A stretch of DNA of 64,000 nucleotides, taken from the NCBI RefSeq assembly GCF_030272615.1, contig NC_081405.1, forward strand, positions 152,190,113-152,254,112, given 5' to 3'. The position numbers were made by a program, and so were the translations under genes. This document shows, in pieces, positions 13,601 through 23,700 of the stretch (its first letter is position 1; each line of letters starts with the position of its first letter). This DNA is from Cryptomeria japonica (taxonomy: Eukaryota > Streptophyta > Pinopsida > Cupressales > Cupressaceae). The notes under the pieces are model-generated. The model worked only from the letters and a program-made list of their open reading frames with translations, did no database searches and was not told the origin of the DNA.

Positions 13601-13708
13601 AAATTTGGATAACCCAATTAAAATAAAATCTCATATTATAGTAAAAAACCTCCAACACTTTTTAAAAGTAGTCCCTTTTGTAGAAAACCAAGCTCTGATA
13701 CTAAATAT

Positions 13709-14400
13709 TGTTAAACGAGTAAAGAAAGATCATAATGAAGTTTTTAAAAAAGTATAAAAATTTGATATTTATTTATGTAATAATGGGTTACCCATAAATA
13801 TTATGTGATTGTTTAAAATTAATTAAAAGAAAATCAACAAACTATAAAGTTGCTACACATAACATTGAATATATGTGGAGAAACCCTTTCGAAAAAATTT
13901 CCACCATCAAAGAGACACTCAAGAATATATTGTTTTTAAGAATAGAATGCACAACTCCCTTCAATATGTCAACATTCCAACAACTCATGTACTTATGAAA
14001 CAACACAACGAATCTACTATCTTGTGCCTCCAATTTATAGATAAATGGGAGATGAATACCACAAATGGTTTTCCAAAATAATGTAGCATCAAACCATGGA
14101 AAATATATAAAATAGCACATGCAAAATTAAGGAACTTTCAAAATAGTGAAAATAACTCTATGTGAGCCATATATAGAAAAAATAACATTCATACTAACAA
14201 TAGATGACATCTTTAACTTGTAACTCCTCCATAATTACCCATATCCCAAGATGAGTATCCAAATTTACCTCCCAACTCATATGGGACCTACCCACAACAT
14301 GCAAAATGCTCCATTACTTAATTCTTACACCCATATTCAAGAATATGCTAAAATAGCATTGTAACTACCATTAACAACTCCACCTCCTTCATGAATGTTA
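13709..14400 (-). repeat. LTR of the split Copia fossil with adjoining primer site
   Basis: The primer-site complement gctctgatacta (13692-13703) adjoins a sequence beginning TGTTAAACG. It contains tatatgtggagaaacccttt and aaaaaatttccacc (about 13872-13905), the motif shared with other Copia LTRs here. A related LTR of opposite orientation is at about 51.1-51.7 kb. The right border is not certain; it must lie left of or around the 14.42-kb target duplication. Confidence 0.55.
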
Positions 14401-14439
14401 TTACAACCAATATTCAAAGTTAACAAGGAGATTAACAAT

Positions 14440-14581
14440 GTGGGTTGTGATCCCTTTTTGTTCGGTTGGGATCTGTTTTAGCTTTTGAAGTGATCAGGCA
14501 CAGATTTATCTAGTTCTTTTTATATATCCTGCTTTGTAAAAGGTTCGGGTTCCTTTCAAAAACCTGCTTTTACTTAATCAA
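14440..14581 (+). mobile_element. 142-bp retroposed insertion (5'-truncated LINE end or SINE) with 18-bp target duplication
   Basis: The 18-bp sequence AACAAGGAGATTAACAAT is present perfectly at 14422-14439 and 14582-14599, bracketing 142 bp. The insert ends in ttacttaatcaaa, an A-rich end that runs into the duplication, and carries a tRNA B-box-like string ggttcgggttcc near 14548-14559. Long target duplications of this kind are produced by target-primed reverse transcription by L1-type machinery. Either a 5'-truncated LINE 3' end or a short SINE fits; there is no coding content. Confidence 0.75.
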
Positions 14582-14599
14582 AACAAGGAGATTAACAAT

Positions 14600-16113
14600 A
14601 AAAACAATAATATTCACAAGTATCCATTCCAAGATTGTTGGAGATGCATAAAATAAATGATGTGGGGGCCCCAATTATTATACAATATGACCATTAACCT
14701 TTAGACAATTTATCCTGTATTGTCTACTCTCCTCCTAATTAATCATATTTTCCATGCAACTAATTCAAATGGAAGCATACAATGTTGTTAATATAACTCT
14801 TTTAAACTTGGTCACAAGGATTATCATATACTTATTTAGTATTTATCTATCAAATGTAGTAACACCTTAGCTATTGAGTACAATATATAGTTACTTATAT
14901 CTATAGTATTGTGTTAGTTGTGTATGCAGTACCTAGCTATCAATGGATAGTAACATTTAATTTTTCTACTAATAGTTAGTAGAATTGTGTTTATGGCTAT
15001 TTTAAGTGCTTTATAAATGCTATTTATTTGGATAATTTTTGTCTATTCTAGTTGGATTCTAGATGAGGAACTAATCACAAAGGGTCATGTGTCATAATCA
15101 TGTCTATTTCAATATATGTATCCTTTCATGAGTGTCTAATTTTTCATGTTGGTTGTAGTTATTTTAGTTTGGCATAAATTCTCATAGTATCTTGCAAGAA
15201 GTCAAAGGGAGAAAAAATAATGGTAAAAATTGTATACCTTGTAATCTTTTATTTATTTTACCTCACTTTGGATTGATTATCCTTTTGTTCTTTGACAATT
15301 TGTAAGTGATGCATTTTTAACAAAGAGCTGGGATATAACCTAAGCCTTATCTATTCCCATGTGGCACTTATTCAAGATAACAATGTCTACTCTATATAGT
15401 TATCCATTTTCCTTTTCTAGGTCACATTTACACTTTTAAAAGGAACCTAGGTTACTTTTACACTTATGAAAATGACCCATGATCTTTTGAATTTCAAATT
15501 CCAAGTTGGGGCCCACTTTCCCCCTCAACCTTGTTATTATGTGTCAACTTGATGCATGAAAAAAATTATTTAACCATTGAAAAGTTGTATAAGAGGACTA
15601 ACCCTAATTCATTTAAAACGTCAAGAGAATAAGTGGAATAACACTTGTACAAATTATAGAAATGAAAAAAACTAATTATATCAACACTACATAATCATTC
15701 TAGGTCATATTATACAACTACTTGTTGTCCTTAATATTGCTCAAATTTGTTGACAAAACATCATTATCAAGTTTTGACAAAAAGAGATAACTATCCCTGT
15801 CATTTACAAACTCTCAAGCACACAAACCATTTTTTTATGTGAAGATTATCTAAAAGACTTCAAGTTGAGTCAAAAGTGAACATCTAGAAATTAGCAAAGA
15901 TTAGATCTGTGAGCTTGGTTTGGATTTACAATTACATGATTAATTTTGTAGTTACAAGGAGATATGTGCAGTCATATAAATGACCCTAACAACAAAGTAG
16001 AAGTTTTATAGATGATGTTTTTATTTGAGAAATCCAAAAATTCTACAATATTGATGAATCACATTGGGACACTTGGTAGGGTTGTATTCCACAATGAGCC
16101 AAGCATTAAATAT
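14600..16113. other. No gene seen
   Basis: AT-rich sequence without an open frame that resembles a known protein, no tRNA and no clear repeat boundary. I assign nothing here. Confidence 0.5.
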
Positions 16114-16127
16114 TTAGATTCCCTAAC

Positions 16128-16262
16128 CAATCGCACCCAGGTGGGGTATGTGGGTTCAACGCGCAACCCAGAGGATTAGTCTTGCCTTGCTTGGACTGAC
16201 TTGATAACGGGGTCGCAAGTGAGTCATGGGGACATCTTTGAGATAATAAAATAAAATAAAAA
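16128..16262 (+). mobile_element. 135-bp SINE-like retroposon with 14-bp target duplication
   Basis: The 14-bp sequence TTAGATTCCCTAAC is repeated perfectly at 16114-16127 and 16263-16276. The bracketed 135 bp is GC-richer than its surroundings, begins caatcgcacccagg, contains gtgggttcaacgcgc, reminiscent of a Pol III B box, and ends in an A-rich tail (ataataaaataaaataaa). A TGGGTT/AACCCA hairpin surrounds the B-box-like string. Tail plus duplication shows L1-mediated retroposition. No clear A box was found, so the SINE assignment is probable rather than certain. Confidence 0.75.
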
Positions 16263-16276
16263 TTAGATTCCCTAAC

Positions 16277-18010
16277 ATTAATTTCAACATATTTATCATT
16301 CTCAACTCTTATTCCTAGATCATCTAATGCCAATTATCATTAATCGATCTATCTTTAAAGTACAACTTGCTTGACTTACCTCATTTTTACATACTATTCA
16401 GTCTAATAATTCATAATTAAAAACCCATGAATGAATAACTAGTAAAATAAAATAATCAAACATTTTATTTAAATGTAAAATATCAATATAACTAACAGTA
16501 TTTTGTGAAAACAATATTTCTTACCAAAAAGGGACTCAGAATAGTGATAAACAAGAATAATTTGAAACCCACTTCATTAAGTGACAAGATTATAAACGTG
16601 TCCAAACCATAAGCTTCATCCCATTCAATCATCAAAACTTCAGTGGCCCCTTTCACTAGACCCACTATGATTCCATTAAAGGACCTATGCTCTATGTTTA
16701 CAACTTTAATGCTCCCTTGTGGAATATATGCTATGAGATAACAAAATAGGAGAGATGATGTGGAAACCATTGAAAAAGATTTGTTATATGAAGCATTTGT
16801 ATGTACAAAAGGGATTATGATTTGTCTATATGTAAAAGTTTTTGTGGTTGAGAGGAATTCAATCCATTATAAAATAGACAATCATATATTCTTGTTCTTG
16901 TAGAACATATTATTATTTAAATCTTTTATGTTTAAAAAAATATTCTATATTGTCCAAAAGCAAGGAAAATACCCTCCACATAGAGTTTAGTTTGCATCCA
17001 AATATATCTTCTTATCTAATGTTCCAATGAAATGATATGTCATGGGAGTTTTATTTTATCATTTTTTCAATTTAATATTTATTGTTGGGTGGCATATCTT
17101 TTTCCAATGTTGTGTCTTTTCTCTTTTTGTTTTTTGTTGGGGTGTGATAAAAGGTGTAAGCCATGCACGTCTTTAATGGAAGTCATGCTAAGAGTTACTA
17201 GGGGGGGTCCATTAAATTATGGATACCACACTAAGGAAGCATCTATTCATTTTATTTTATTTTTCTAAATTAAGGGCGTGCTTATATGAGTATTTATTGC
17301 ATGGTCTACACGTGTATGTGTTCTTTTTGTTTTGACAAAGTATAGTTTGGCCAGGGTTTAGTTTGTGGACCAAATATTGGTGTAAGTTAATATGGTAGGG
17401 CCTTTCTAGGTTATGTTGATCTCATTGTCTCTTGGTGGGACTAGTCATGTTTACTGTAAATAATTTTGTCATCATAAATGATATAGTCTAGTAAAATACC
17501 ATTGATCAATTTAGAATTTAGGGCTAAGATATGAAAGGTATAATTCAATTTTATAGAATTTAAATAATTAAATGTGTTATTTAGTTTGATTGTGAATGGT
17601 GGAATATGTTGTTTGGAATTGATTTATTATTGTGTTGATAACAAGGTCTTGTTTAGGAAAATTCATTTTTTCTTTGGTTCTTATCTGTGTCTATATAGTT
17701 GGTCTACATGGACATGGAACTATTCTCGTACATGGAATTAAACTTGGACTCCCATAAGTGAATTGGTAAGAAAATGATTATTAGTGTACCTTGGCTCATT
17801 AGAGTCATCTATGAAGTGGGGTGGTGTCTATAGACATTGTTTGGGAACTTTCTAGGAAAACGCTTGTTCTCCTTTTGACAAGCCCCTAGGCAAAGCAATT
17901 AAATGGCTTTGAAACAATGATCAGAAATAGTAAGAAAGCATGTATGCATATCTAAGACAATGATGCAATTTGACAATACAATTAAAGTACTCAATAATGT
18001 TGGTATGATG
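16277..18010. other. No gene seen
   Basis: AT-rich sequence. A 92-codon minus-strand frame at 16492-16770 is hydrophobic in part but resembles no family I recognise, and its base composition equals the background, so it is not called as a gene. Confidence 0.4.
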
Positions 18011-18609
18011 TGTTAGGATTATGTGTTGTACACCTGGCATGACATTGATTTAATTTAATTATGTAATTAAATAGTTATTTGAAAAAGTATTTATTTTTTG
18101 GGAAACTTAACACCAAAATTAAATGTGGGGTCAATGTTTTGTGAGCTTGTGGTTTTGTGTCACATGGTTTTACTTTACCAATTGGTTGTATTTGTGTGAG
18201 TTTAAGTCTATTAAACAAAGCACATGTTTAGTGGTTTACATTTGGCTAGTTGAGGTTTTGGCATGGTTATCATTGTATTGAGTCTTCTTCTAAGGAGTGC
18301 ATATTTGAAGCATGGCATGGGATGTGTGGATACATGAAGGATGCATTATAAGGGCTTGGTGTTTCAGAGATGTTCGTGGAGGCTTTGTAAGTGTATTGTA
18401 ATGTTTCATTGTTAAATAATAAATTGAGCATAGATGCTTTTGGAGACTAGGATTTTCCCTCTATGAGGAGTTTCCCAAGCTATATCTTGTGATATGTATT
18501 TGATATTTGCATTTAGTTATATGTATACTTGTATGCATGATTTCTCTCAATGGGTTACATAGGGAATGGATTGATCATGGTTGATTTTCTAACATGTGGT
18601 ATCAAAGCC
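18011..18609 (+). repeat. Copia-type LTR (584 bp) with primer-binding site
   Basis: The LTR runs from TGTTAGGATTATG (18011) to TCTAACA (18594), followed after two bases by a primer site, tggtatcaaagcc (18597-18609), matching the initiator tRNA-Met type used by plant Copia elements. It carries the motif ggattttccctctatgaggagtttccc (about 18450-18476), the plus-strand form of the gtggaaaccc/gggaaaaacc signature seen in other LTRs here, and an aataataaa string upstream. It is a 5' LTR; the interior that follows is not recognisable beyond about 19 kb and no mate was found. Confidence 0.7.
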
Positions 18610-20248
18610 ATGTTTGTGGTTGTGGAGTTTCATATACTTGTGATGGTTTAACCCTTTGATGAGTAGATCTAATGTAAAGTTGAAGCCAAGTTAATGGAAA
18701 AGGGTTTTGAAACATTTCAAGGTATAGGCACATATTTTATAAGTTGTTATTTTTTAGATCTAGGATATTGAGGTTGCATATTTGTGGTTATTTTTGCAAA
18801 TCTAGAGTTTGAATTTTGAGTTTGGAAAAAGGGGTTATTATGGGTGTTCATTATGAGGCTTTTGGAGGGTAAATTTCACAAATGACCCCTTGGGCCAAAA
18901 TAGGCCTCGCCATTGGATCTAGGAGGCTCAAGAGACAAATATCGACATATTTTGATTACTAGAAAAAAATACAAAAAAATTGTCCCTAACACTTCTTAAG
19001 GAAATGATCAAAATATTTTCTATGAGATTCAAATATAATGTAATATTTTTCATGATATATTGAATGATATATGTCCTTTTATAACAGAATTTATAATAAT
19101 CATAAGGTTATATATTTTTTTAGCCTACTCAATATATATCATCACAATTAATACCAAATGTAGCTTATTTCATAATTTACTCCTTTAACCTATTATAAAC
19201 TATATTAGTAGTTGGTATCATCTTATTTCAACTTTTGTTATTGTAAGAGATAAAAGGGTATACATTGCAATTTTACACTCTTGTGTTATGGCTTGTATGC
19301 ATATCCAAAACACGCATTCATTGTATTCAATTTAACCTATTTAGAATATAAAATTGAATCAAACCTAGAAGCTATTATCCAATCACCACTACAAATCACC
19401 TTATCTTTGACTAGTTTACATTCTAAGGCCATTTACCACCTAAGGTTAAGCCATGTGGTTTTACCCAATCTATAGACCAGATGCATAGTGTGACTTCTTC
19501 AATCTCATTCAAGTTACACCTTATCAAAAAAAAATTATTATCGTGTTAATTTATGTGCATAAAACTTAAAAGTAGAAACTATGGACAAGTATTCTAAGGG
19601 AATTTCTAAATCATTAATAATATAATTGAAAATTAACTAAAACACAAAAAAGAAAATTTTGATTCAATAAGCAATCCACTAACTTACCATTACATCAAAT
19701 TTTGTATTCCATTTGGTTGTTTATCATCTTTTTTATAACTAATTCTTCTCTGAGAGATTGATTTCTCTTAAGAAAATCTAGAGGACTTCCCTTAATCTTG
19801 AAAGAAGTCTCACATTGATTATAAGAACAACTAACTTCAAAATCATGGTTAATAGATGGGTGAGGAAGTTGCTTAAAATTACATCAATAAAAGACAAGCT
19901 TGCTCCACCTAGGCTAATCTACATAGAAAAACCCAATCTACAATAATAAAACTGCCTACACATATCCATCACATATTCCTTATCACATATTCCTTATCAC
20001 TGGATTGCATCATGATATTATATTTTGAACCTTTATAGAAAATTTTAGTGAGTCAATAATCTATTGAACCAAAATATATAAGCATATAATCCATTTTCAA
20101 TTACTCTAGTTATAGTTATCTTTTATCTAGATCTTCAATATTGATTACATTTAATCACTTAATTAGACTTAGATTGGAGTTGTATAATAATAATGTGTAC
20201 AAAAAATTTATTTCTTCTTCAATTATATTACAACCACTAAATTTGTTG

Positions 20249-20249
<1 letters not shown>
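18610..20249. other. Decayed interior of the 18-kb LTR element; no recognisable domains
   Basis: The first few hundred bases read as a typical untranslated leader after a primer site. Beyond that there is AT-rich sequence with no gag or pol signature that I can identify. Confidence 0.35.
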
Positions 20250-20282
<33 letters not shown>

Positions 20283-20620
20283 CATAACATTCTGACATTC
20301 TAAACTCACCAACCTTTGTATTCATGAATTAAATTCCCTTTATTCATTCAACAAATTAAAGCTTTCATTTATGAAAATGGTATATGTGAAAAGTTGAATT
20401 CCCTTCCAATTTGAGGGAGGACCACCTAAGAAAGTTAGGTTGTATAACGTTCATCTCTAAAAAGAGCAAAACTAATTATAACCAAGGTTTCTAAAAATTG
20501 GTGGTTTCAAAGATAGAAGCAAACATCAATGATTTGATTAATTATTATCAATTTATGGAAATTTGTCAACACCATTATTATGAATCTTTGATTCTTTTTG
20601 GTTGTTGGTATGAATCTTTC

Positions 20621-20704
<84 letters not shown>

Positions 20705-20722
20705 TTATTTATTTATTTATAT
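20250..20722. repeat. Two TA microsatellites (20250-20281 and 20626-20722)
   Basis: A perfect TA run of about 30 bp and a second of about 75 bp ending in (TTTA)n. Frames read across the longer one encode only Ile/Tyr repeats. Between them is AT-rich unassigned sequence. Confidence 0.9.
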
Positions 20723-21034
20723 AAATTGTAGACAATATTATCTTTTCTATAATAACTTGACTGTAATAACAATTCAATAGATAAAGATTAAAAACTAATG
20801 ATCACAACTTAAAATAAGACTTGAAAATCATATGCATCCCAAAAAAATCTACTATAAAAAAACATCTAAGATTGCTAAGAATTTAACTCTACCATTATCC
20901 TTTTAAATCTCTTGGAAGTAGTAAGTCAATATTTGAACTAATCATAAACAATACTATGTACTCTAAGATCAATGGATTATAATCACAATTCAATTTATAA
21001 GATTAAAATAATAATAATAATAAATATCTTAGAA

Positions 21035-21178
21035 TGTGTGTGTGTGTGTGTATGTGCATGTGTGTGTGTGTGTGTATATGTATATGTATATGTATATGCG
21101 CGCACACACACACACACACACACATTTGTGTGTGTGTGTGTGTACATTTATACACACACATGTGTGTGTGTGTGTGTA
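21035..21178. repeat. Composite (TG)n/(TATG)n/(CA)n microsatellite
   Basis: Runs of tgtgtg, tatatgtatatg, cgcacacaca and a final tgtgtgtg. The TG and CA tracts can pair with each other, giving hairpin potential. It stands directly before a satellite unit, the same layout as at 29333-29740. Confidence 0.95.
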
Positions 21179-21179
21179 A

Positions 21180-21318
21180 AATAATGACCTCTTTAAATTG
21201 AACTATGAATATGGTTAACCTACCATAAACAAGGTGATATTATCTACAAGTAGAAAATGGGTTTAAAGTTACTCATTAATCTAATAGAGTGAACCTTGTA
21301 GATTGATATGTGATTATG
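21180..21318 (+). repeat. Copy of the ~109-bp satellite (one and a quarter units)
   Basis: This stretch (aattgaactatgaat ... gattatggtt) is nearly identical over about 135 bp to 29740-29880, including the bases joining it to the preceding microsatellite. The match ends abruptly at 21318, where GC-richer unrelated sequence begins. Confidence 0.85.
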
Positions 21319-21748
21319 GTTCGACTAGTTCTCCCTCGACATTCTATGGGCAGCCGAGGGCTAATTAATTACGAGATGCCATCACCTCGCTCGAATGGAT
21401 AGGAATACATATCCACCAGCTGATCAAAATTAGCGACAAACCTTCATTGCATCTATTCGGTATCATCCTTCCCCTCACCCCGTACCGATGAGTCAGTTGT
21501 GAATCCACTGGGTGACTTGGACCAGGGACCGAGACAGTAGGTAGACTTTCGCAAGCACTCAATATGTCTTTGTCGCTTCTTCCACGCGGTCGACTGGATC
21601 AAGTGGTGACTCTGCAACCGGAACTACACTGGGGCGAAAGATAAACGAGGGATAGAGGAAGGAGAAGGAGGGGAGGGTCTATTCATTTTCGTATCAACAA
21701 TTGCTTATGTCGAGTGTTCTGGGTGGGGTACCTCAACGATCTGAGAGC
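21319..21748 (+). mobile_element. GC-richer segment, possible Gypsy LTR end plus primer site
   Basis: About 430 bp of much higher GC content than the flanks with sharp borders to the satellite copy on the left and a microsatellite on the right. The string ggtgactctgcaaccgg (around 21604-21620) followed by actggggcg resembles the ggcgactctgctgggga sequence found next to LTRs in plant Tat/Ogre-type Ty3/Gypsy elements. No coding domain is present, so this is a tentative fragment call. Confidence 0.35.
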
Positions 21749-21842
21749 ATATATATATATATATATATATATATCTGTGTGTGTGTATGTATGTATATAT
21801 ACATATATACATACACATATATACATATACATACATACATAC

Positions 21843-21874
<32 letters not shown>

Positions 21875-21970
21875 GAATATACATATACATATACATATAT
21901 ATACATACATATGTATATATATGCATACATATATGTATGTATGGATGTATGTGTATGTATATATGTATAT

Positions 21971-22039
<69 letters not shown>
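21749..22039. repeat. Composite TA/TATG/CATA microsatellite split by a Copia insertion
   Basis: Nearly 300 bp of TA, TG, TATG and CATA repeats. The Copia element begins at once at 22040, and TG/TA repeats resume at 29333, so the element landed in the microsatellite. Open frames across it are artefacts of the repeat. Confidence 0.95.
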
Positions 22040-22043
<4 letters not shown>

Positions 22044-23546
22044 AGTTCTAATACTAAATGTTTAGTACAAATGCCAAGCTAATAAGATGAGAGGGGGGGG
22101 GTGAATCATACAAACTTAATCTTCCATAAAAACAACAGATTCAACCTCGGTAACATATACTTCAGTAATATAACCAAAACTGTTAAACATGCAAACTCAT
22201 AAGCATATAAACATCATAACACTCATAACACCAGATTTAACGTGGAAACCCAAATAGGGAAAAACCACTGTGGGATTTTGGACCCACTAAGAAATATACT
22301 CTTCTAGAGTATGCTCGGTTAAAAGCAAATCCTGTTAAAGATTACAAACACATTGCTAGATGTGACCCGGTTAAGGGATTTCCCTCAGATCTGTTAGGAT
22401 CTTCACCTTGTTAGAAGTGACCTTGTTAAAGGATTTCAAAAACTCAATCAAAATGTCACCTTGCTAGAGGGTTTTACAAATAAGACTGTTAAGTCCACTC
22501 GGTTAAGAGATTTTCTATCACTTTACAAAATAACAGTAATAAAAATCTATCTGCAACTTCACATCTAAAATGCTAAAGCAGATTCTTATTTGCTCAATAC
22601 AATCTAGTCATAGGACTTATCTTGTCCATCTGTTGGGCTCTATACTTTGTTATTCAAACAGGTCTTCAAGCTTCTATGCTCGGTAATCACTATGTAGCAT
22701 CCCTGTGCATACACTTTCCCGCATACATTGTTTATCAACAGTTCCTTATTTACAAACAATTTGCCAACCGCTTAATCTCCTTGATCACATATCTCATGAT
22801 CAAGCATAGCCATCAGATCTTCAAACTTGACCAGGTTCAATGTATCCTTCAATCTGAAAACGTTTTACCTCACCTTGGAACTTGTTGTAGGGTATTGCGG
22901 TTCAATCTGAGCTGTAGATCTTCATGTCGATTTTCCTTTGCCATAGATTCTTTAACAAACTTCATGCACAACATACCAATCATTTAATCATAACTAGCTC
23001 ATCAACTTCCTTCATTAAATAATATTTTTTATTCATTCAATGCATTCTGTTACAGCTCGGTTGCAACTTGGTAAATACTAAACTTCACTCGGTAGACATT
23101 CTACCTTCATTAACCGATAGCGATAATCTTAGGGTTTACCAACTAGGTTCCTTAGGGTTTACCGACTAGGTTCTTTACTCGGTAACATAGTATAGAATTA
23201 ACCTTATAATCAACAACATATGTAGGATATCAAAACAATCTAAACATCATGATCTCATCATTGTCTAACTCGGTAAAAGTTGCCCATTGAATAACTTATT
23301 CCTCCCCTTATTCATCACATTCTTTCTGTGTCTTTTACCAACATCTTTATACTCACCAAATCATACTTCTTAAGATATATTAACATCATACTGAATTAGA
23401 AAATCAATTTCTTTGACATCATTGACAAAATAATAATATTAAGACAGTAAACATCCTTTAGCAGTTATATCCATAATCATCAACAACCTTCTCAATATCC
23501 TTATTGAAATGTCAACAATCTCCCTTTGTTTGTTATAATGCCAACA
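22040..23546 (-). repeat. 3' LTR of the 7.3-kb Copia element
   Basis: 1507 bp, from TGATAGTTCT to ATGCCAACA in plus orientation, matching 27808-29332 throughout. It contains the G-run followed by tgaatcata (about 22092-22110) and aacgtggaaacccaaatagg (22239-22258). A 121-codon frame inside it (22622-22987) is an artefact of LTR sequence. Confidence 0.93.
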
Positions 23547-23700
23547 ATCTCCCGCTTTGGCATTGATGGCAAAACCAATTGATATGACCTAATTGATTTG
23601 GATTGTTGTGAGATTCTGAAATGCTCTCCCCCGTGTCATCAGTCTTCTCCCCCATACATTAGTCTTCTCCCCTTTTCTTCAGTTTTCTCCCCCTTTGACA
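23547..23700 (-). promoter_or_regulatory. Multiple polypurine tracts before the 3' LTR
   Basis: On the minus strand the sequence leading to the 3' LTR has one purine tract directly at the border (complement of atctcccgctttgg, 23547-23560) and further GGGGGAGA-type tracts at about 23625-23632, 23645-23653, 23668-23674 and 23685-23697, the last as gtcaaagggggaga. A polypurine tract primes plus-strand DNA synthesis in LTR elements; repeated tracts before the 3' LTR are a known feature of Sireviruses. Confidence 0.7.

Larger units (their letters stand above)
5080..14400 (-). mobile_element. Second Copia-type fossil, split by a 4.9-kb insertion
   Basis: On the minus strand the order is LTR (13709 to about 14400), primer site (13692-13703), a gag/protease zone (about 13690-12400, little recognisable), integrase core (12120-11740; remnants resembling N-K-F-x-E-F-K-A-L-V-E and T-P-Q-Y-N-K-L), interruption at 6799-11736, integrase C-terminal part (6798-6650; K-L-D-P-K-S-Y-K-C-I-F-V), reverse transcriptase (about 6160-5600; RLVVEGYSQKEGLNFG and KMDVKINFLH), and RNase H (5300-5080; GFVDGDW). 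The halves share orientation and degree of decay and meet exactly at the insertion's 5-bp target duplication. It has many breaks. Age is older than the insertion it carries; no 3' LTR was recognised on the left. Confidence 0.75.

Noticed and set aside
16492-16770. 92-codon partly hydrophobic minus-strand frame
   Set aside because: Length is within chance for AT-rich DNA, no recognised motif, and the neighbouring sequence is non-coding.
21035-21178. Possible CRISPR-like or regulatory array
   Set aside because: Simple dinucleotide repeats with no spacers; plant nuclear context.
20498-22082. Several 60-122 codon frames of Tyr/Ile/Val/Cys repeats
   Set aside because: Translations of TA/TG/CA microsatellites on both strands.
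22622-22987. 121-codon plus-strand frame
   Set aside because: Lies wholly inside the Copia LTR, antisense to the element, and is not preserved as a frame in the sister LTR.
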